From: Caccocola sp964450835
GTDB taxonomy: Bacteria; Synergistota; Synergistia; Synergistales; Synergistaceae
Direction: 5' to 3'
DNA length: 33,112 nucleotides
NCBI GenBank assembly: GCA_964450835.1
Contig: CAYVEQ010000019.1
Coordinates: forward strand, 1 to 33,112
The notes beneath the pieces are model-generated. The model was not told the origin of the DNA. It did not search any database and worked only from the letters and a program-made list of their open reading frames with translations. The stretch's first letter is position 1. Each line of letters begins with the position of its first letter. Below, in pieces: positions 1 through 8,183 of this stretch. The position numbers were made by a program, and so were the translations under genes.

Positions 1-29
1 GGGACGGAAAAGCGGGGCGGCAAAATCAA
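1..29 (-). CDS. possible start of the next operon gene, cut by the window edge
   Basis: On the minus strand an AAGGAG motif (positions 43 to 38) lies 8 nt before a TTG codon at 29-27, and an open frame runs from there to the window edge (first residues MILPPRFSV). It follows the stop of the HAD phosphatase gene by 44 bp in the same direction. The readable part is far too short to identify. The case rests only on the good Shine-Dalgarno motif and spacing and on the operon context; a non-coding tail is equally possible. Confidence 0.3.
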
Positions 30-73
30 ATTCGCGGCTCCTTACCCGCGGTAAAGATTTGCCCTCGCGCGAG

Positions 74-952
74 CTAAATGTGCGGCATTCCCGACTCCGC
101 CGCCGTTCTGTGCTTTTTGAGAAGCCGCTCGAACTCGAAGTCATATTTAATCTTGTCTATCACGGTCGTGACCACGTCGTAGATCTCGCCGCCGCGGCTG
201 TAATCGGCGGGGCAGACGAAGTTCACCCGCTCCTCCAGTATCAGCCTCTCCGCAGCCGCGCGTCTCGCGGCGTTTCCCGGCTCGTAGACCGCTATCGAGT
301 GTCCGCCGTTGTGGCTTACCATCTTCATGCAGGGAATGTCTGTCTGTCCGTCGCCGAAATAAATCATGCGGCGGAAAGGCACGGGTCGGTCCTCCTCGCG
401 CATGTAGCGGTTGACCTCGCTGTTGTCGCTGACGCTCGATATGCCTTTGTTGATTTTGAAAAGAAACTGCGTCTTTGTCGTAAAGTCCACGGCAACGGCG
501 GGCCAGACGGCGACGCCGTCCGTGTTGTAGAGAAAGGAGCAGGCGTAGATATTGCGGAACTCTCCCGCTATCGCCGTACCCTCAATCATCTCTTTCAGTC
601 CCGAGGAATTTATATAATGGCGCGTCTCGACGCCCTTGCCTTCTCCGTAGCGGTTGATGAGAGAAAACCATTCCGCGACGCCGGGGTAAAGCTCTACCTC
701 GCGTCCGAAACTGCGGAAGGAGTCGCGCTTCAGCGAAATTTCCCTGTAGCGCGCGCAGTCGAGCATCAGCTTCATATAGCAGAGAATCCCGCTCGCATCG
801 CCGCGCCTTGTCATCTCTTCCGTCTTTTGCCAGAATTCTTCGGGAGTCATGCCAAGCGCCTTGATGAAGCTGAACTCCTGCATGTTGCCCGGCGACAAAG
901 TCCCGTCGAAATCGTATATCAAAGCGACGACGGGACGGCTATCGGTCTCCAT
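74..952 (-). CDS. HAD-superfamily phosphatase in the B12 operon
   Basis: 292-residue haloacid-dehalogenase-type hydrolase. Motif I is YDFDGTLS (nucleophile and acid/base Asp) near residues 12-19. NSSG fits motif II, a Lys in the TKTQFLFK stretch may be motif III, and FGDGQTD is motif IV with the metal-binding Asp residues. This looks like a complete phosphatase of the phosphoserine-phosphatase-like type with a helical cap. The ATG at 952 is preceded by GGAGG with 7 nt spacing; the frame stays open upstream to 1198, but that part lies inside cbiA and is a shadow. It is the last complete gene of the operon, 70 bp after cbiA. The substrate is unknown. Because cobC (alpha-ribazole phosphatase) is absent from the window, a role in nucleotide-loop assembly is a reasonable guess, but a housekeeping phosphatase cannot be excluded. 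Confidence 0.8.
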   Translation of the reverse strand: METDSRPVVALIYDFDGTLSPGNMQEFSFIKALGMTPEEFWQKTEEMTRRGDASGILCYMKLMLDCARYREISLKRDSFRSFGREVELYPGVAEWFSLINRYGEGKGVETRHYINSSGLKEMIEGTAIAGEFRNIYACSFLYNTDGVAVWPAVAVDFTTKTQFLFKINKGISSVSDNSEVNRYMREEDRPVPFRRMIYFGDGQTDIPCMKMVSHNGGHSIAVYEPGNAARRAAAERLILEERVNFVCPADYSRGGEIYDVVTTVIDKIKYDFEFERLLKKHRTAAESGMPHI

Positions 953-1022
953 GATCACGCCTCCATTTTTTGTACGGCGCGCGCGGGTCCGGACTCCGCG
1001 CGGCGTCGCAGTTTTTTTGTTT

Positions 1023-2390
1023 TCAGCTTTGCTTTCCGCTCTCCGCACACTTTTCGACGAATCTCGCCGCCGCCCCGGGAAATCCCGCGAAATGAATGTG
1101 CAGGTAGGAGGCCAAGACATTGCCTTTCGCATAGCCCGCGGGGTATGTCTCGCCGGTGCGGGTTTTTGTGAACAGAAAGGCGCTCGGTACCGGCTCAAGC
1201 GGCTCCGCGCTTGAGAAATGGAACTCGTGCCCGCGCAGTTCCGCGCCTTGCGGCGCGATTACCGTGTCGCGGAGGGCTTTCGCCGTCACATATCCCACGG
1301 TGCTGAGGCGGTCGTTCATTTTGCAGCTCATGGGGATTATGCCGCACATCTCGTGCGACGCGCCTGCGAAATCTTTTATCTCGCGCGTGAGGTACATGAA
1401 GCCGCCGCATTCGGCGTATACCGGCGTGCCCCGCGCAGCGGCGCGCGCCACGGATTCTTTCATGGAGCCGTTCGCCGCGAGCCGCCCGGCGAACATTTCG
1501 GGAAAACCGCCGCCGAAGATGAGGCCGCCGCATTCCGGCGCCCGCTCGTCGTTCAGCGGGCTGAATGTGATTATCTCGGCGCCCGCCGCTTCAAGGACGG
1601 CCAGGCTCTCGGGGTAGTAGAAAGAGAAGGCTTCGTCGCGCGCGACGGCGATTTTTACGCGCGGCGCGGCGCGGCGCCCAATTTCCGTCTCTTCGAGCGG
1701 CGGGGCCGATCGCGCGATTTCAATCAGCGCGTCGATGTCGACAGAGCTCTCCGTTATGCGGCGCAGGATTTCTGTCTGTTTTCTGTTGTAGTTCTCTTCC
1801 GCGGGAAGGAGGCCGAGGTGGCGCTCGCGCACCTCCGCCGCGCTGTCGCGCGGCACCGCGCCCGCGACCGGCACGCCGAGCTTTTCTATCGCCGTCGTCA
1901 CCATCGCGCGGTGGCTTGCCGATCCGTAGCGGTTGATTATAACGGCCCGCAAGTCAACCTCCGGGTCGTAGTCGCGGAAGCCTTTCACAACGGCCGCGGC
2001 GCTTTCGCCCATCGAGCGCACGTCGACGACGAGGACGACAGGAGTGCGCAGCGTCTTTGCAATCCTCGCAGTGCTGCTTATCCCTCCGCGCCCGCCGTCG
2101 TAAAGCCCCATGACCCCCTCTATCACCGAGATGTCTGTGTCGCGTGAAGCGGAGATGAAAATTTTTTTCATCGTCTCCTCGCCTGTCAGCCACGTGTCGA
2201 GGTTGTCGGCGCGCGAGCCGGCGGCGAGCGCCAAGTACCCCGGGTCTATGTAGTCGGGGCCGACTTTGCAGGGGTGAACCCGCAGGCCCCGCGAGGCAAG
2301 CGCTGCCGCTATCCCGGCTGTCACTGTGGTCTTGCCGCTGCCGCTGTGCGGCGCGGCGATCATCAGGCGCGGGCGTTCGGCTTTTCGCAT
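1023..2390 (-). CDS. cbiA: cobyrinate a,c-diamide synthase
   Basis: 455 residues. It amidates the a and c carboxylates of (cobalt-)cobyrinate using glutamine and ATP. The N-terminal dethiobiotin-synthetase-like ATPase has the P-loop SGSGKTT at about residues 16-22, followed by KVGPDYIDP and the EGVMGLYDG region, all typical of CbiA/CobB. The C-terminal class I glutamine amidotransferase has the YAECGGFMYL nucleophile elbow (Cys) and a late His pair in the YLHIHFAG region. The length matches the family (about 450-460). The ATG has GGGAG 7 nt upstream and overlaps the end of cbiP by 28 bp, which suggests translational coupling. GLxGGG-type motifs and the shorter length separate it from the cobyric acid synthase next door. 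Confidence 0.95.
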   Translation of the reverse strand: MRKAERPRLMIAAPHSGSGKTTVTAGIAAALASRGLRVHPCKVGPDYIDPGYLALAAGSRADNLDTWLTGEETMKKIFISASRDTDISVIEGVMGLYDGGRGGISSTARIAKTLRTPVVLVVDVRSMGESAAAVVKGFRDYDPEVDLRAVIINRYGSASHRAMVTTAIEKLGVPVAGAVPRDSAAEVRERHLGLLPAEENYNRKQTEILRRITESSVDIDALIEIARSAPPLEETEIGRRAAPRVKIAVARDEAFSFYYPESLAVLEAAGAEIITFSPLNDERAPECGGLIFGGGFPEMFAGRLAANGSMKESVARAAARGTPVYAECGGFMYLTREIKDFAGASHEMCGIIPMSCKMNDRLSTVGYVTAKALRDTVIAPQGAELRGHEFHFSSAEPLEPVPSAFLFTKTRTGETYPAGYAKGNVLASYLHIHFAGFPGAAARFVEKCAESGKQS

Positions 2391-3889
2391 TTTATTACTC
2401 CCGATATTTTCATTATGTAATCTATGTCGAGATTGCGTCTCGCGTGCCCGGCGAGAGCGTCGTAGGCCGCCTCTTTAGCTGCGGCGGTCGGGACAGGCGC
2501 GCGCGCGGGAAGTCCTCGCCTCTCGCGCAGGCCGTTGAGCCACACGGCGCGGAAGAGGTCGTTGTGAAAGGCGTTGTGCAGATAGCTTCCGGCGACTCGC
2601 ATCTCCGCGTCGGACAGGCCCTCTTCGCGTCCGCCGAGCTCAAAGAGCGGTAGGCAGCCCGCTGCATCGCGAAGCATGCGCGTTTCGCCGAAATGTATTT
2701 CGTAACCCTCGACCGGCGTCTCTTCCTTAAAGCGCGGGTGCAGGGCGTGCCCTTTGCTGCGCACGGTCGTTTTTTCCTCGTCGAAGGTCGTAACGACGGG
2801 TAGCAGGCCAAGCCCCTCTATCTCGGGTATTTTATCGTTGTCGCGCATGAAGCCGTCGTCTATTTTCTCGCCGAGCATCTGATAGCCCCCGCAGAGGCCG
2901 TAGACCGTGCCGCCTTTTTTGTAAAAGCCGCGGATCGCGGAGGCGAGTCCGGAGTCGATAAGGTATTTCATGTCAAGCACGGTGCTTTTCGTGCCCGGCA
3001 GTATCACGGCGTCGAGGCGCGCAATCTGCGCCGGCGAAACAAGCTCCGTTATCTCGACGTCCGGCTCAAAGCGGAAGGCCTCTATGTCCGTGTGGTTTGA
3101 TACGCGCGGGAATTTCACGACGCCTATCGCGAGTTTCCCGCCGCCCGGATCCCCGCTGCTATTCCAGTTTAGGCTCAGTATATCCTCGCCTTCGATGATG
3201 ACGTCTGTGAGCCACGGCATTACGCCGACGACTTTGACGCCTGTGTACTTCTCCGTCCATTCGACCGCGTCGCGGAAGAGCGAGATGTCGCCTCTGAACT
3301 TGTTGAAGATTATGCCTTTCACTCTTTTTCTATCTTCGCCGAGCAGTTCGAGCGTCCCGACGACCGATGCGAGCGATCCGCCGCGGTCGACGTCCGTGAC
3401 GAGCACCACAGGAAGGTCTGCCTCGCGAGCGACGCGCATGTTGGCTATCTCGCCCGCGTTTAAGTTTATCTCGGCTGGGCTTCCTGCTCCCTCGCAGACC
3501 ACAAGGTCGAAGTTTTTTTCTATTGTCGAAAGAGCCGACTTCACCGCCGCTATGCCGCGGCTCATCGTGAAATCTTTGTAGTAGTTCCTGTCGCAGGGGG
3601 CGTCGCAGACTCTGCCCATGAGGACGATCTCCGAGGAAGTGTCCTTGCGCGGCTTGAGCAGTATCGGGTTCATGAAGGCCCGGGGCTCCGTGCGCGCCGC
3701 CTCCGCCTGCACGCCCTGCGCGCGCCCTATCTCGAGCCCGTCCGCCGTGACGTAGGAGTTGTTGGACATGTTCTGCGACTTGAAGGGGCAGACGTTTAAG
3801 CCCATATCGGAGAAGAGGCGGCAGAGAGCCGTCGCGATAAAGCTCTTGCCGCTGTCGCTGCTCGTGCCCTGTATCATTACGCCTTTCAT
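2363..3889 (-). CDS. cbiP: cobyric acid synthase
   Basis: 508 residues. It amidates the b, d, e and g carboxylates of adenosylcobyrinate diamide to give adenosylcobyric acid. It begins MKGVMIQGTSSDSGKS (P-loop), followed by the CPFKSQNMSNNSYVT block that is diagnostic for CobQ/CbiP, then EGAGSPAEINL, VTDVDRGGSLASV and, in the C-terminal glutamine amidotransferase domain, YGLCGGYQMLG with the nucleophile Cys and YLHNAFHND near the catalytic His. The frame is open to 3916, but ATG 3889 has a GGCGGTGA Shine-Dalgarno motif and starts exactly at the conserved N terminus. It lies 16 bp after cobO and overlaps cbiA, so it is the adenosylcobyrinate amidation step of one contiguous transcript. Confidence 0.96.
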   Translation of the reverse strand: MKGVMIQGTSSDSGKSFIATALCRLFSDMGLNVCPFKSQNMSNNSYVTADGLEIGRAQGVQAEAARTEPRAFMNPILLKPRKDTSSEIVLMGRVCDAPCDRNYYKDFTMSRGIAAVKSALSTIEKNFDLVVCEGAGSPAEINLNAGEIANMRVAREADLPVVLVTDVDRGGSLASVVGTLELLGEDRKRVKGIIFNKFRGDISLFRDAVEWTEKYTGVKVVGVMPWLTDVIIEGEDILSLNWNSSGDPGGGKLAIGVVKFPRVSNHTDIEAFRFEPDVEITELVSPAQIARLDAVILPGTKSTVLDMKYLIDSGLASAIRGFYKKGGTVYGLCGGYQMLGEKIDDGFMRDNDKIPEIEGLGLLPVVTTFDEEKTTVRSKGHALHPRFKEETPVEGYEIHFGETRMLRDAAGCLPLFELGGREEGLSDAEMRVAGSYLHNAFHNDLFRAVWLNGLRERRGLPARAPVPTAAAKEAAYDALAGHARRNLDIDYIMKISGVIKCEKPNARA

Positions 3890-3905
3890 CGCGTCACCGC
3901 CCTTT

Positions 3906-4400
3906 TCAGTATTCAATGCCTTCGCGCGCGGGAACGCCCGCGTCGAAGAAATGTTTTACCTTTTCCATCGAGGTCACGAGAGCGGCGCGCTCGGTAAGCG
4001 CGCGCGGCGCGTTCCGTCCCGTCATCACTATCTCCATGAACCAAGGGCGGCTGTCAATAAGCGCGGCCGCCTCGTCCGCCGTCACGCAGCCGTGGCCGAT
4101 AGCGGCCATTATCTCGTCGAGGACGAGCAGGTCGGCGCCGTTTCCCTCAACGACTCGCCGCGCCTCAATCAGCAGCGGGCATGGGGCGGCGCAGGGCTTC
4201 CACTGCCGCCCCGCGCGGCAGCGCGTTATGCTAAGGCCGATTTTTTCAGCCATGACATGCTCGCCGCAGCGGGCCGCCTTCAGGAACTGTATCACGCGAA
4301 CTCTGTGCCCGTGGCCCAGAGCGCGGAGGCAGAGGCCGAAGGCCGCCGTCGTCTTGCCTTTGCCGTCGCCCGTGTAAATCTGGACTTCGCCCCTGCGCAT
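3906..4400 (-). CDS. cobO: corrinoid adenosyltransferase (CobA/CobO/BtuR type)
   Basis: 164 residues from ATG. It transfers the 5'-deoxyadenosyl group of ATP to cob(I)yrinate diamide or other cob(I)alamin-type corrinoids. The P-loop GDGKGKTTAAFG near the N terminus, the RVIQFLKA strand and the LLVLDEIMAA Walker-B-like strand are typical of the CobA/BtuR family, and the length is close to the usual 170-200 residues. An in-frame TTG lies one codon upstream, but the ATG at 4400 overlaps the hemL stop by one base (TGATG) with GGAAGG upstream, so translation is probably coupled. The N-terminal extension seen in some homologues is missing. It supplies the adenosylated substrate for CbiP encoded just downstream. 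Confidence 0.95.
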   Translation of the reverse strand: MRRGEVQIYTGDGKGKTTAAFGLCLRALGHGHRVRVIQFLKAARCGEHVMAEKIGLSITRCRAGRQWKPCAAPCPLLIEARRVVEGNGADLLVLDEIMAAIGHGCVTADEAAALIDSRPWFMEIVMTGRNAPRALTERAALVTSMEKVKHFFDAGVPAREGIEY

Positions 4401-5758
4401 CAAAAGCCTTCCGAGTCTATCGTCTCTTTCGCCGCGTCCAGGAAATGTTCCGCGTCATCTTCCGTGTGCGCGGCGGAGAGGAAGGCCGCCTCAAACTGCG
4501 ACGGAGCCAGAAGCACGCCGCGCGAGAGCATTCCGTTGAAGAACCTCGCGTAACGCGCCGTGTCGCTTTTCTTAGCCTCCGCGTAACAGCGCACGGGGCC
4601 TTTCGTAAAGAATATTGTCGAGAGGGATTCTATGCTCTGCACGGAGGCCGGCAGCCCGCGTTCCGCGAAGAGAGAGACAAGCCCCGCGCGGAGCGCGGTG
4701 CCGAGCCGTCTGAGCTTTTCGTATATCGACGGGTCGCCGCGCAATGTTTTGAGCGCTGCAAGCCCCGCGGCCATCGCTATCGGGTTGCCGGAGAGAGTGC
4801 CTGCCTGGTAGACGGGGCCGAGCGGCGCGACGCAGCCCAGGACGTCACGCCTGCCGCCGTATGCTCCGACGGGAAGGCCGCCGCCTATGATTTTTCCGAA
4901 TGTGTAGAGGTCGGGGGTAACGCCGAAGTATCCCGAGGCGCAGCTTATGCCGAGGCGGAAGCCAGTGATGACTTCGTCGAATATAAGCAGCGCGCCGTAA
5001 CGCCGCGTGACGTCGCGAGCTCTTTCAAGGAAGCCTTTTCTCGCAGGCAGCCGTCCGCAGTGCGTCTGCTCGGACCATTCGCCGCACACGGGTTTTGCGC
5101 GCAGATCTTCGTCGGGGAGGACGACGCCCATGTTGGCGGCAACGGGCTCAACTATGACGGCGGCGATGCGTTCGCCGTGCTCCGCAAAGATTTTTTCAAG
5201 TCCGTCCGCATCGTTGTAGGCGCAGGTCAGCGTAGTCTCCGCCGTGCCGCGCGTCACTCCCGCACTGTCCGGCTGTCCCGCTGTGGCGAGGCCAGAGCCG
5301 GCCTTGACGAGCATCGCGTCGGAGTGCCCGTGATAACAGCCCTCAAACTTCACGACGAGCTCGCGCCCCGTAAAGCCGCGCGCGACACGGAGGGCCGAGA
5401 GCACCGCCTCGGTGCCGGAGGAGACCATGCGGACCATTTCAAGCCCCGGAACGACGGAACACAGAAGCTCCGCCATCTCGACCTCGGCCTCTGTCGGCAG
5501 GCCGTAGCTGGTGCCCCGCTCCGCGGCTTTCTTTACGGCCTCGACGACGGGCTCATAGGCGTGGCCGAGAATGAGAGGCCCCCACGACCCTATGTAGTCG
5601 GTGTATCTTTTCCCGTTTTCGTCCCAGAGGTACTGCCCTTTGGCCCGCGATACAAAGACCGGCGTGCCTCCTACGCTTTTGAAGGCGCGCACGGGGCTGT
5701 TGACGCCTCCAGGAATCACGCGCTCCGCCCGCGCGAAAAGCCCGGCACTGCGATCCAT
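4400..5758 (-). CDS. hemL: glutamate-1-semialdehyde 2,1-aminomutase with a 24-residue insertion
   Basis: 452-residue class III PLP aminotransferase-fold enzyme that converts glutamate-1-semialdehyde to 5-aminolevulinate. Visible features are the N-terminal PGGVNSPVRAF, VSSGTEAVLSALR, the FEGCYHGHSD region, FDEVITGFR, the PLP lysine at about residue 289 in FGKIIGGGLPVGAYGG and QAGTLSGNPIAMAAG. Family members are usually about 425-430 residues. Here extra sequence at roughly residues 216-240, with two Cys, sits between the conserved NMGVV strand end and GFLERARD. The remainder aligns without gaps, so the insertion is in frame and the catalytic core looks intact. The start overlaps the hemB stop by one base. 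With hemA it provides the C5 route to tetrapyrroles within the B12 operon. Confidence 0.96.
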   Translation of the reverse strand: MDRSAGLFARAERVIPGGVNSPVRAFKSVGGTPVFVSRAKGQYLWDENGKRYTDYIGSWGPLILGHAYEPVVEAVKKAAERGTSYGLPTEAEVEMAELLCSVVPGLEMVRMVSSGTEAVLSALRVARGFTGRELVVKFEGCYHGHSDAMLVKAGSGLATAGQPDSAGVTRGTAETTLTCAYNDADGLEKIFAEHGERIAAVIVEPVAANMGVVLPDEDLRAKPVCGEWSEQTHCGRLPARKGFLERARDVTRRYGALLIFDEVITGFRLGISCASGYFGVTPDLYTFGKIIGGGLPVGAYGGRRDVLGCVAPLGPVYQAGTLSGNPIAMAAGLAALKTLRGDPSIYEKLRRLGTALRAGLVSLFAERGLPASVQSIESLSTIFFTKGPVRCYAEAKKSDTARYARFFNGMLSRGVLLAPSQFEAAFLSAAHTEDDAEHFLDAAKETIDSEGF

Positions 5759-6732
5759 CAGAGACGCCCCTCTTTCATCATCGCGGCAAGCTCCGGCGCG
5801 AAGTAGGTGATTATTATGTCGGCCCCGGCGCGCGCGAGGCAGATGGCGCTCTCAGCGATGACCCGCTCCTCGTCGAGCCAGCCGTTCGCCGCGGCCGCCT
5901 TTATCATCGAGTATTCGCCGCTGACGCAGTAGGCGCCGACGGGCACGTCGAAGGTTTCTTTTACCCGCGAGAGGACGTCGAGATAAGGAAGACCGGGCTT
6001 GACCATTATCATGTCCGCTCCCTCATCTATGTCAAGCGCGGCCTCGCGCAGCGCCTCGCGTGCGTTGCGCGGGTCCATCTGGTAGCTGCGGCGGTCGCCG
6101 AAGGCGGGCGCCGAGCCGGCCGCCTCGCGGAAAGGCCCGTAAAAGGCCGATGCGTACTTGACAGCGTAGGAAAAGATTATCGTGTCGCACATGCCCGCGC
6201 CGTCGAGAGCGGCGCGTATCGCGCCGACGCGACCGTCCATCATGTCGGAGGGGGCGACGACGTCGGCTCCCGCCTGCGCCTGGGAGAGCGCCGTCTTCGC
6301 GAGCAGCTCTACGGTCGGGTCGTTGTCCACCGTGCCGCCTTTAAGAAGGCCGCAGTGGCCGTGCGAGGTATATTCGCAGAGACAGACGTCGCATATGAAG
6401 GTCATCTCGGGGAAATTTTTTTTGCCTTCGCGCAGAGCCTGCTGAATCACCCCGTTATCGGCCCACGCCTGGCTTCCGCACTCGTCTTTGTGCTCCGGCA
6501 GGCCGAAGAGAAGCACGGAGTTTATTCCGGCTTTCGCCGCCTTTTCGAGGAACTCCGGGAAAGTGTCCGGGCTGTAGCGCTTTTGCCCCGGCATCGCGGG
6601 AATCTCTTCGGTTATCTTTTTCCCTTCGCGTATAAAGACGGGATAGACGAGCATCGAGGGAGAGAGCCTCGTCTCCGCGGCGAGATCGCGTATCGCCGCC
6701 GTTCTTCTGAGCCTGCGTGGCCTGAATATCAT
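5758..6732 (-). CDS. hemB: 5-aminolevulinate dehydratase (porphobilinogen synthase)
   Basis: 324 residues, the usual length. It condenses two 5-aminolevulinate molecules into porphobilinogen. The Cys-rich metal site is seen as CDVCLCEYTSHGHCG (Cys 117, 119 and 127 by count), which indicates a zinc-type enzyme. The two active-site lysines are in VKYASAFYGPFR (about Lys192) and MVKPGLPYLDV (about Lys245, Schiff base). The N terminus MIFRPRRLRRTAAIRDL matches the family start. The ATG overlaps the stop of cobA-hemD as ATGA, and its own stop overlaps the start of hemL. Together with hemA, hemL and hemC, it dedicates early tetrapyrrole synthesis to this riboswitch-controlled transcript. Confidence 0.97.
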   Translation of the reverse strand: MIFRPRRLRRTAAIRDLAAETRLSPSMLVYPVFIREGKKITEEIPAMPGQKRYSPDTFPEFLEKAAKAGINSVLLFGLPEHKDECGSQAWADNGVIQQALREGKKNFPEMTFICDVCLCEYTSHGHCGLLKGGTVDNDPTVELLAKTALSQAQAGADVVAPSDMMDGRVGAIRAALDGAGMCDTIIFSYAVKYASAFYGPFREAAGSAPAFGDRRSYQMDPRNAREALREAALDIDEGADMIMVKPGLPYLDVLSRVKETFDVPVGAYCVSGEYSMIKAAAANGWLDEERVIAESAICLARAGADIIITYFAPELAAMMKEGRL

Positions 6733-8183
6733 CTTTCATCGACCTCCAGTGTTTTTATCAGTGAATCGAGTGTCGCCTTGTCGGCTGTCCTTATTTCCGC
6801 AAAACCCTGCCTTGCCGCTTCTTCCGCCGTCTGACGGCCTATGCAGCAGGCAACTCCGACGGCGGGGCCTCCGAAGGCGCGGACGAAACCGCGCACCGTC
6901 GAGGCGCTGGTAAAGAGCGCCGCGTCTGCATCCTCCGGCGTTATCGCGGGCTTTTCGTATGTTGTCTCATAAAGGGGAAATTCCGTAAAGTCCGCTCCGG
7001 CGGCGCGAAGCCGCTCCGTCAGCTCGGGCGAGCCCTCTTTAGCGCGAAACATCAATATTTTCTCTCCTTCGGCAAGCCGGGCTAAACCCTCCGCCATCGA
7101 CGCACCGTCGTAAACGGCCGGCACGTAGGCCGGTGCGAGTCCGCGTGCGCGCAGCGCCGCGGCTGTCGCCTCGCCGATTGCGGCGATTTTCGCGTCTCCG
7201 AGTTCTCGCACGTCGCGCCCCTCTTTCGCGAGCAGCGCGAAAAAGCTCTCGACGCCCGTCGCGCTTGTGAAGCCTGCCCACCGGAAGCCCGCGAGTGCGG
7301 GGAGCTTTACATCGAGAGTCCGTGTCGATATGCAGGGACATTCCACGACTTCGGCGCCGAGCGCGCGCAGCTTCGCGGCGAGCGTTCCGGCGCGCGCGCG
7401 AGGCCGCGTGACGATAAGCTTGCGCCCCGAAAGAGGCAGGAATTTTTTCCAATCAAACTCTTCTCCGAGAGAGGCAACCGCGCCGACTACTATCACGACC
7501 GGCGGACGCAGTCCTTCGCGCCTCACGGCAGCCGGCAGCGTGGAAAGAGTTCCCGCCGCGCGCCGCTGCCGCGCCGTCGTCCCATTTTCCACCGCAGCGG
7601 CGGGAGTGTCGGGCGGCATGCCGTTTTTCAGAAGCGCGCCGCAGATGCCGGGCAGCGCCGAGGCTCCCATCAGAAAGACAAGAGTTCCGCCGAGCCGCGC
7701 GAGAGCCGCGTAATCGCACTCCGCAATGCCGCCCTCTTTCGTATGGGCCGTTATGATGTGAAGCGACGAGGCAAGCCCCCGGTGAGTGACGGGAATTCCA
7801 GCGGCCGCAGGCGCGGCGATGGCGGAAGTTACCCCCGGCACCACCTCAAACTCGATATTTTCTTTTTTCAGAGCCTCTATCTCCTCGCCTCCGCGCCCGA
7901 AAAGAAAAGGGTCTCCGCCTTTAAGACGGACGACTTTTTTGCCCGCGAGAGCTTTCTCGACGAGAATTTTTTCTATCTCGCGCTGAGACACAGGATGGCG
8001 GCCGCCCTCTTTGCCGACATTTATTTTTTCTGCGCGATCGGGCATCAGCGCAAGCACGCCGTCGCCCACAAGCCTGTCGTACACTATCGTGTCAGCGCGC
8101 TCCACGGCCTCAAGCCCCCGCAGTGTGAGAAGCCCCGCGTCGCCGGGTCCCGCGCCTACAAGCCAGACTTTTCCGGCGGTCAT
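6729..8183 (-). CDS. cobA-hemD: uroporphyrinogen-III C-methyltransferase / uroporphyrinogen-III synthase fusion
   Basis: 484 residues, two enzymes in one chain. Residues 1 to about 245 are SUMT (CobA), which makes precorrin-2 from uroporphyrinogen III with two S-adenosylmethionine: VGAGPGDAGLLTLRG, the VYDRLV strand, RLKGGDPFLFGRGGEE and VPGVTSAIAAPAAAGIPVTHR are all typical. Residues about 255-484 are HemD, beginning LIVTRPRARAGTLAAKLRALG and ending with the FTSASTVRGF and IGRQTAEEA blocks; HemD closes hydroxymethylbilane to uroporphyrinogen III. CobA-HemD fusions are known in Firmicutes and related anaerobes. The gene lies between hemC and hemB with 4-bp overlaps on both sides. The HemC product can therefore pass directly to this bifunctional protein. 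Confidence 0.96.
   Translation of the reverse strand: MTAGKVWLVGAGPGDAGLLTLRGLEAVERADTIVYDRLVGDGVLALMPDRAEKINVGKEGGRHPVSQREIEKILVEKALAGKKVVRLKGGDPFLFGRGGEEIEALKKENIEFEVVPGVTSAIAAPAAAGIPVTHRGLASSLHIITAHTKEGGIAECDYAALARLGGTLVFLMGASALPGICGALLKNGMPPDTPAAAVENGTTARQRRAAGTLSTLPAAVRREGLRPPVVIVVGAVASLGEEFDWKKFLPLSGRKLIVTRPRARAGTLAAKLRALGAEVVECPCISTRTLDVKLPALAGFRWAGFTSATGVESFFALLAKEGRDVRELGDAKIAAIGEATAAALRARGLAPAYVPAVYDGASMAEGLARLAEGEKILMFRAKEGSPELTERLRAAGADFTEFPLYETTYEKPAITPEDADAALFTSASTVRGFVRAFGGPAVGVACCIGRQTAEEAARQGFAEIRTADKATLDSLIKTLEVDER

Noticed and set aside
1218..2147. 309-residue plus-strand open frame opposite cbiA
   Set aside because: It is an antisense shadow with Arg/Ala/His-rich low-complexity translation.
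5039..5113. HemL insertion as a frameshift or mobile element remnant
   Set aside because: Reading frame and conserved residues resume exactly on both sides, with no repeats or stops at the edges. Treated as a true insertion.
4445..5806. 453-residue plus-strand open frame opposite hemL
   Set aside because: It mirrors hemL codons on the other strand; the translation has no motifs.
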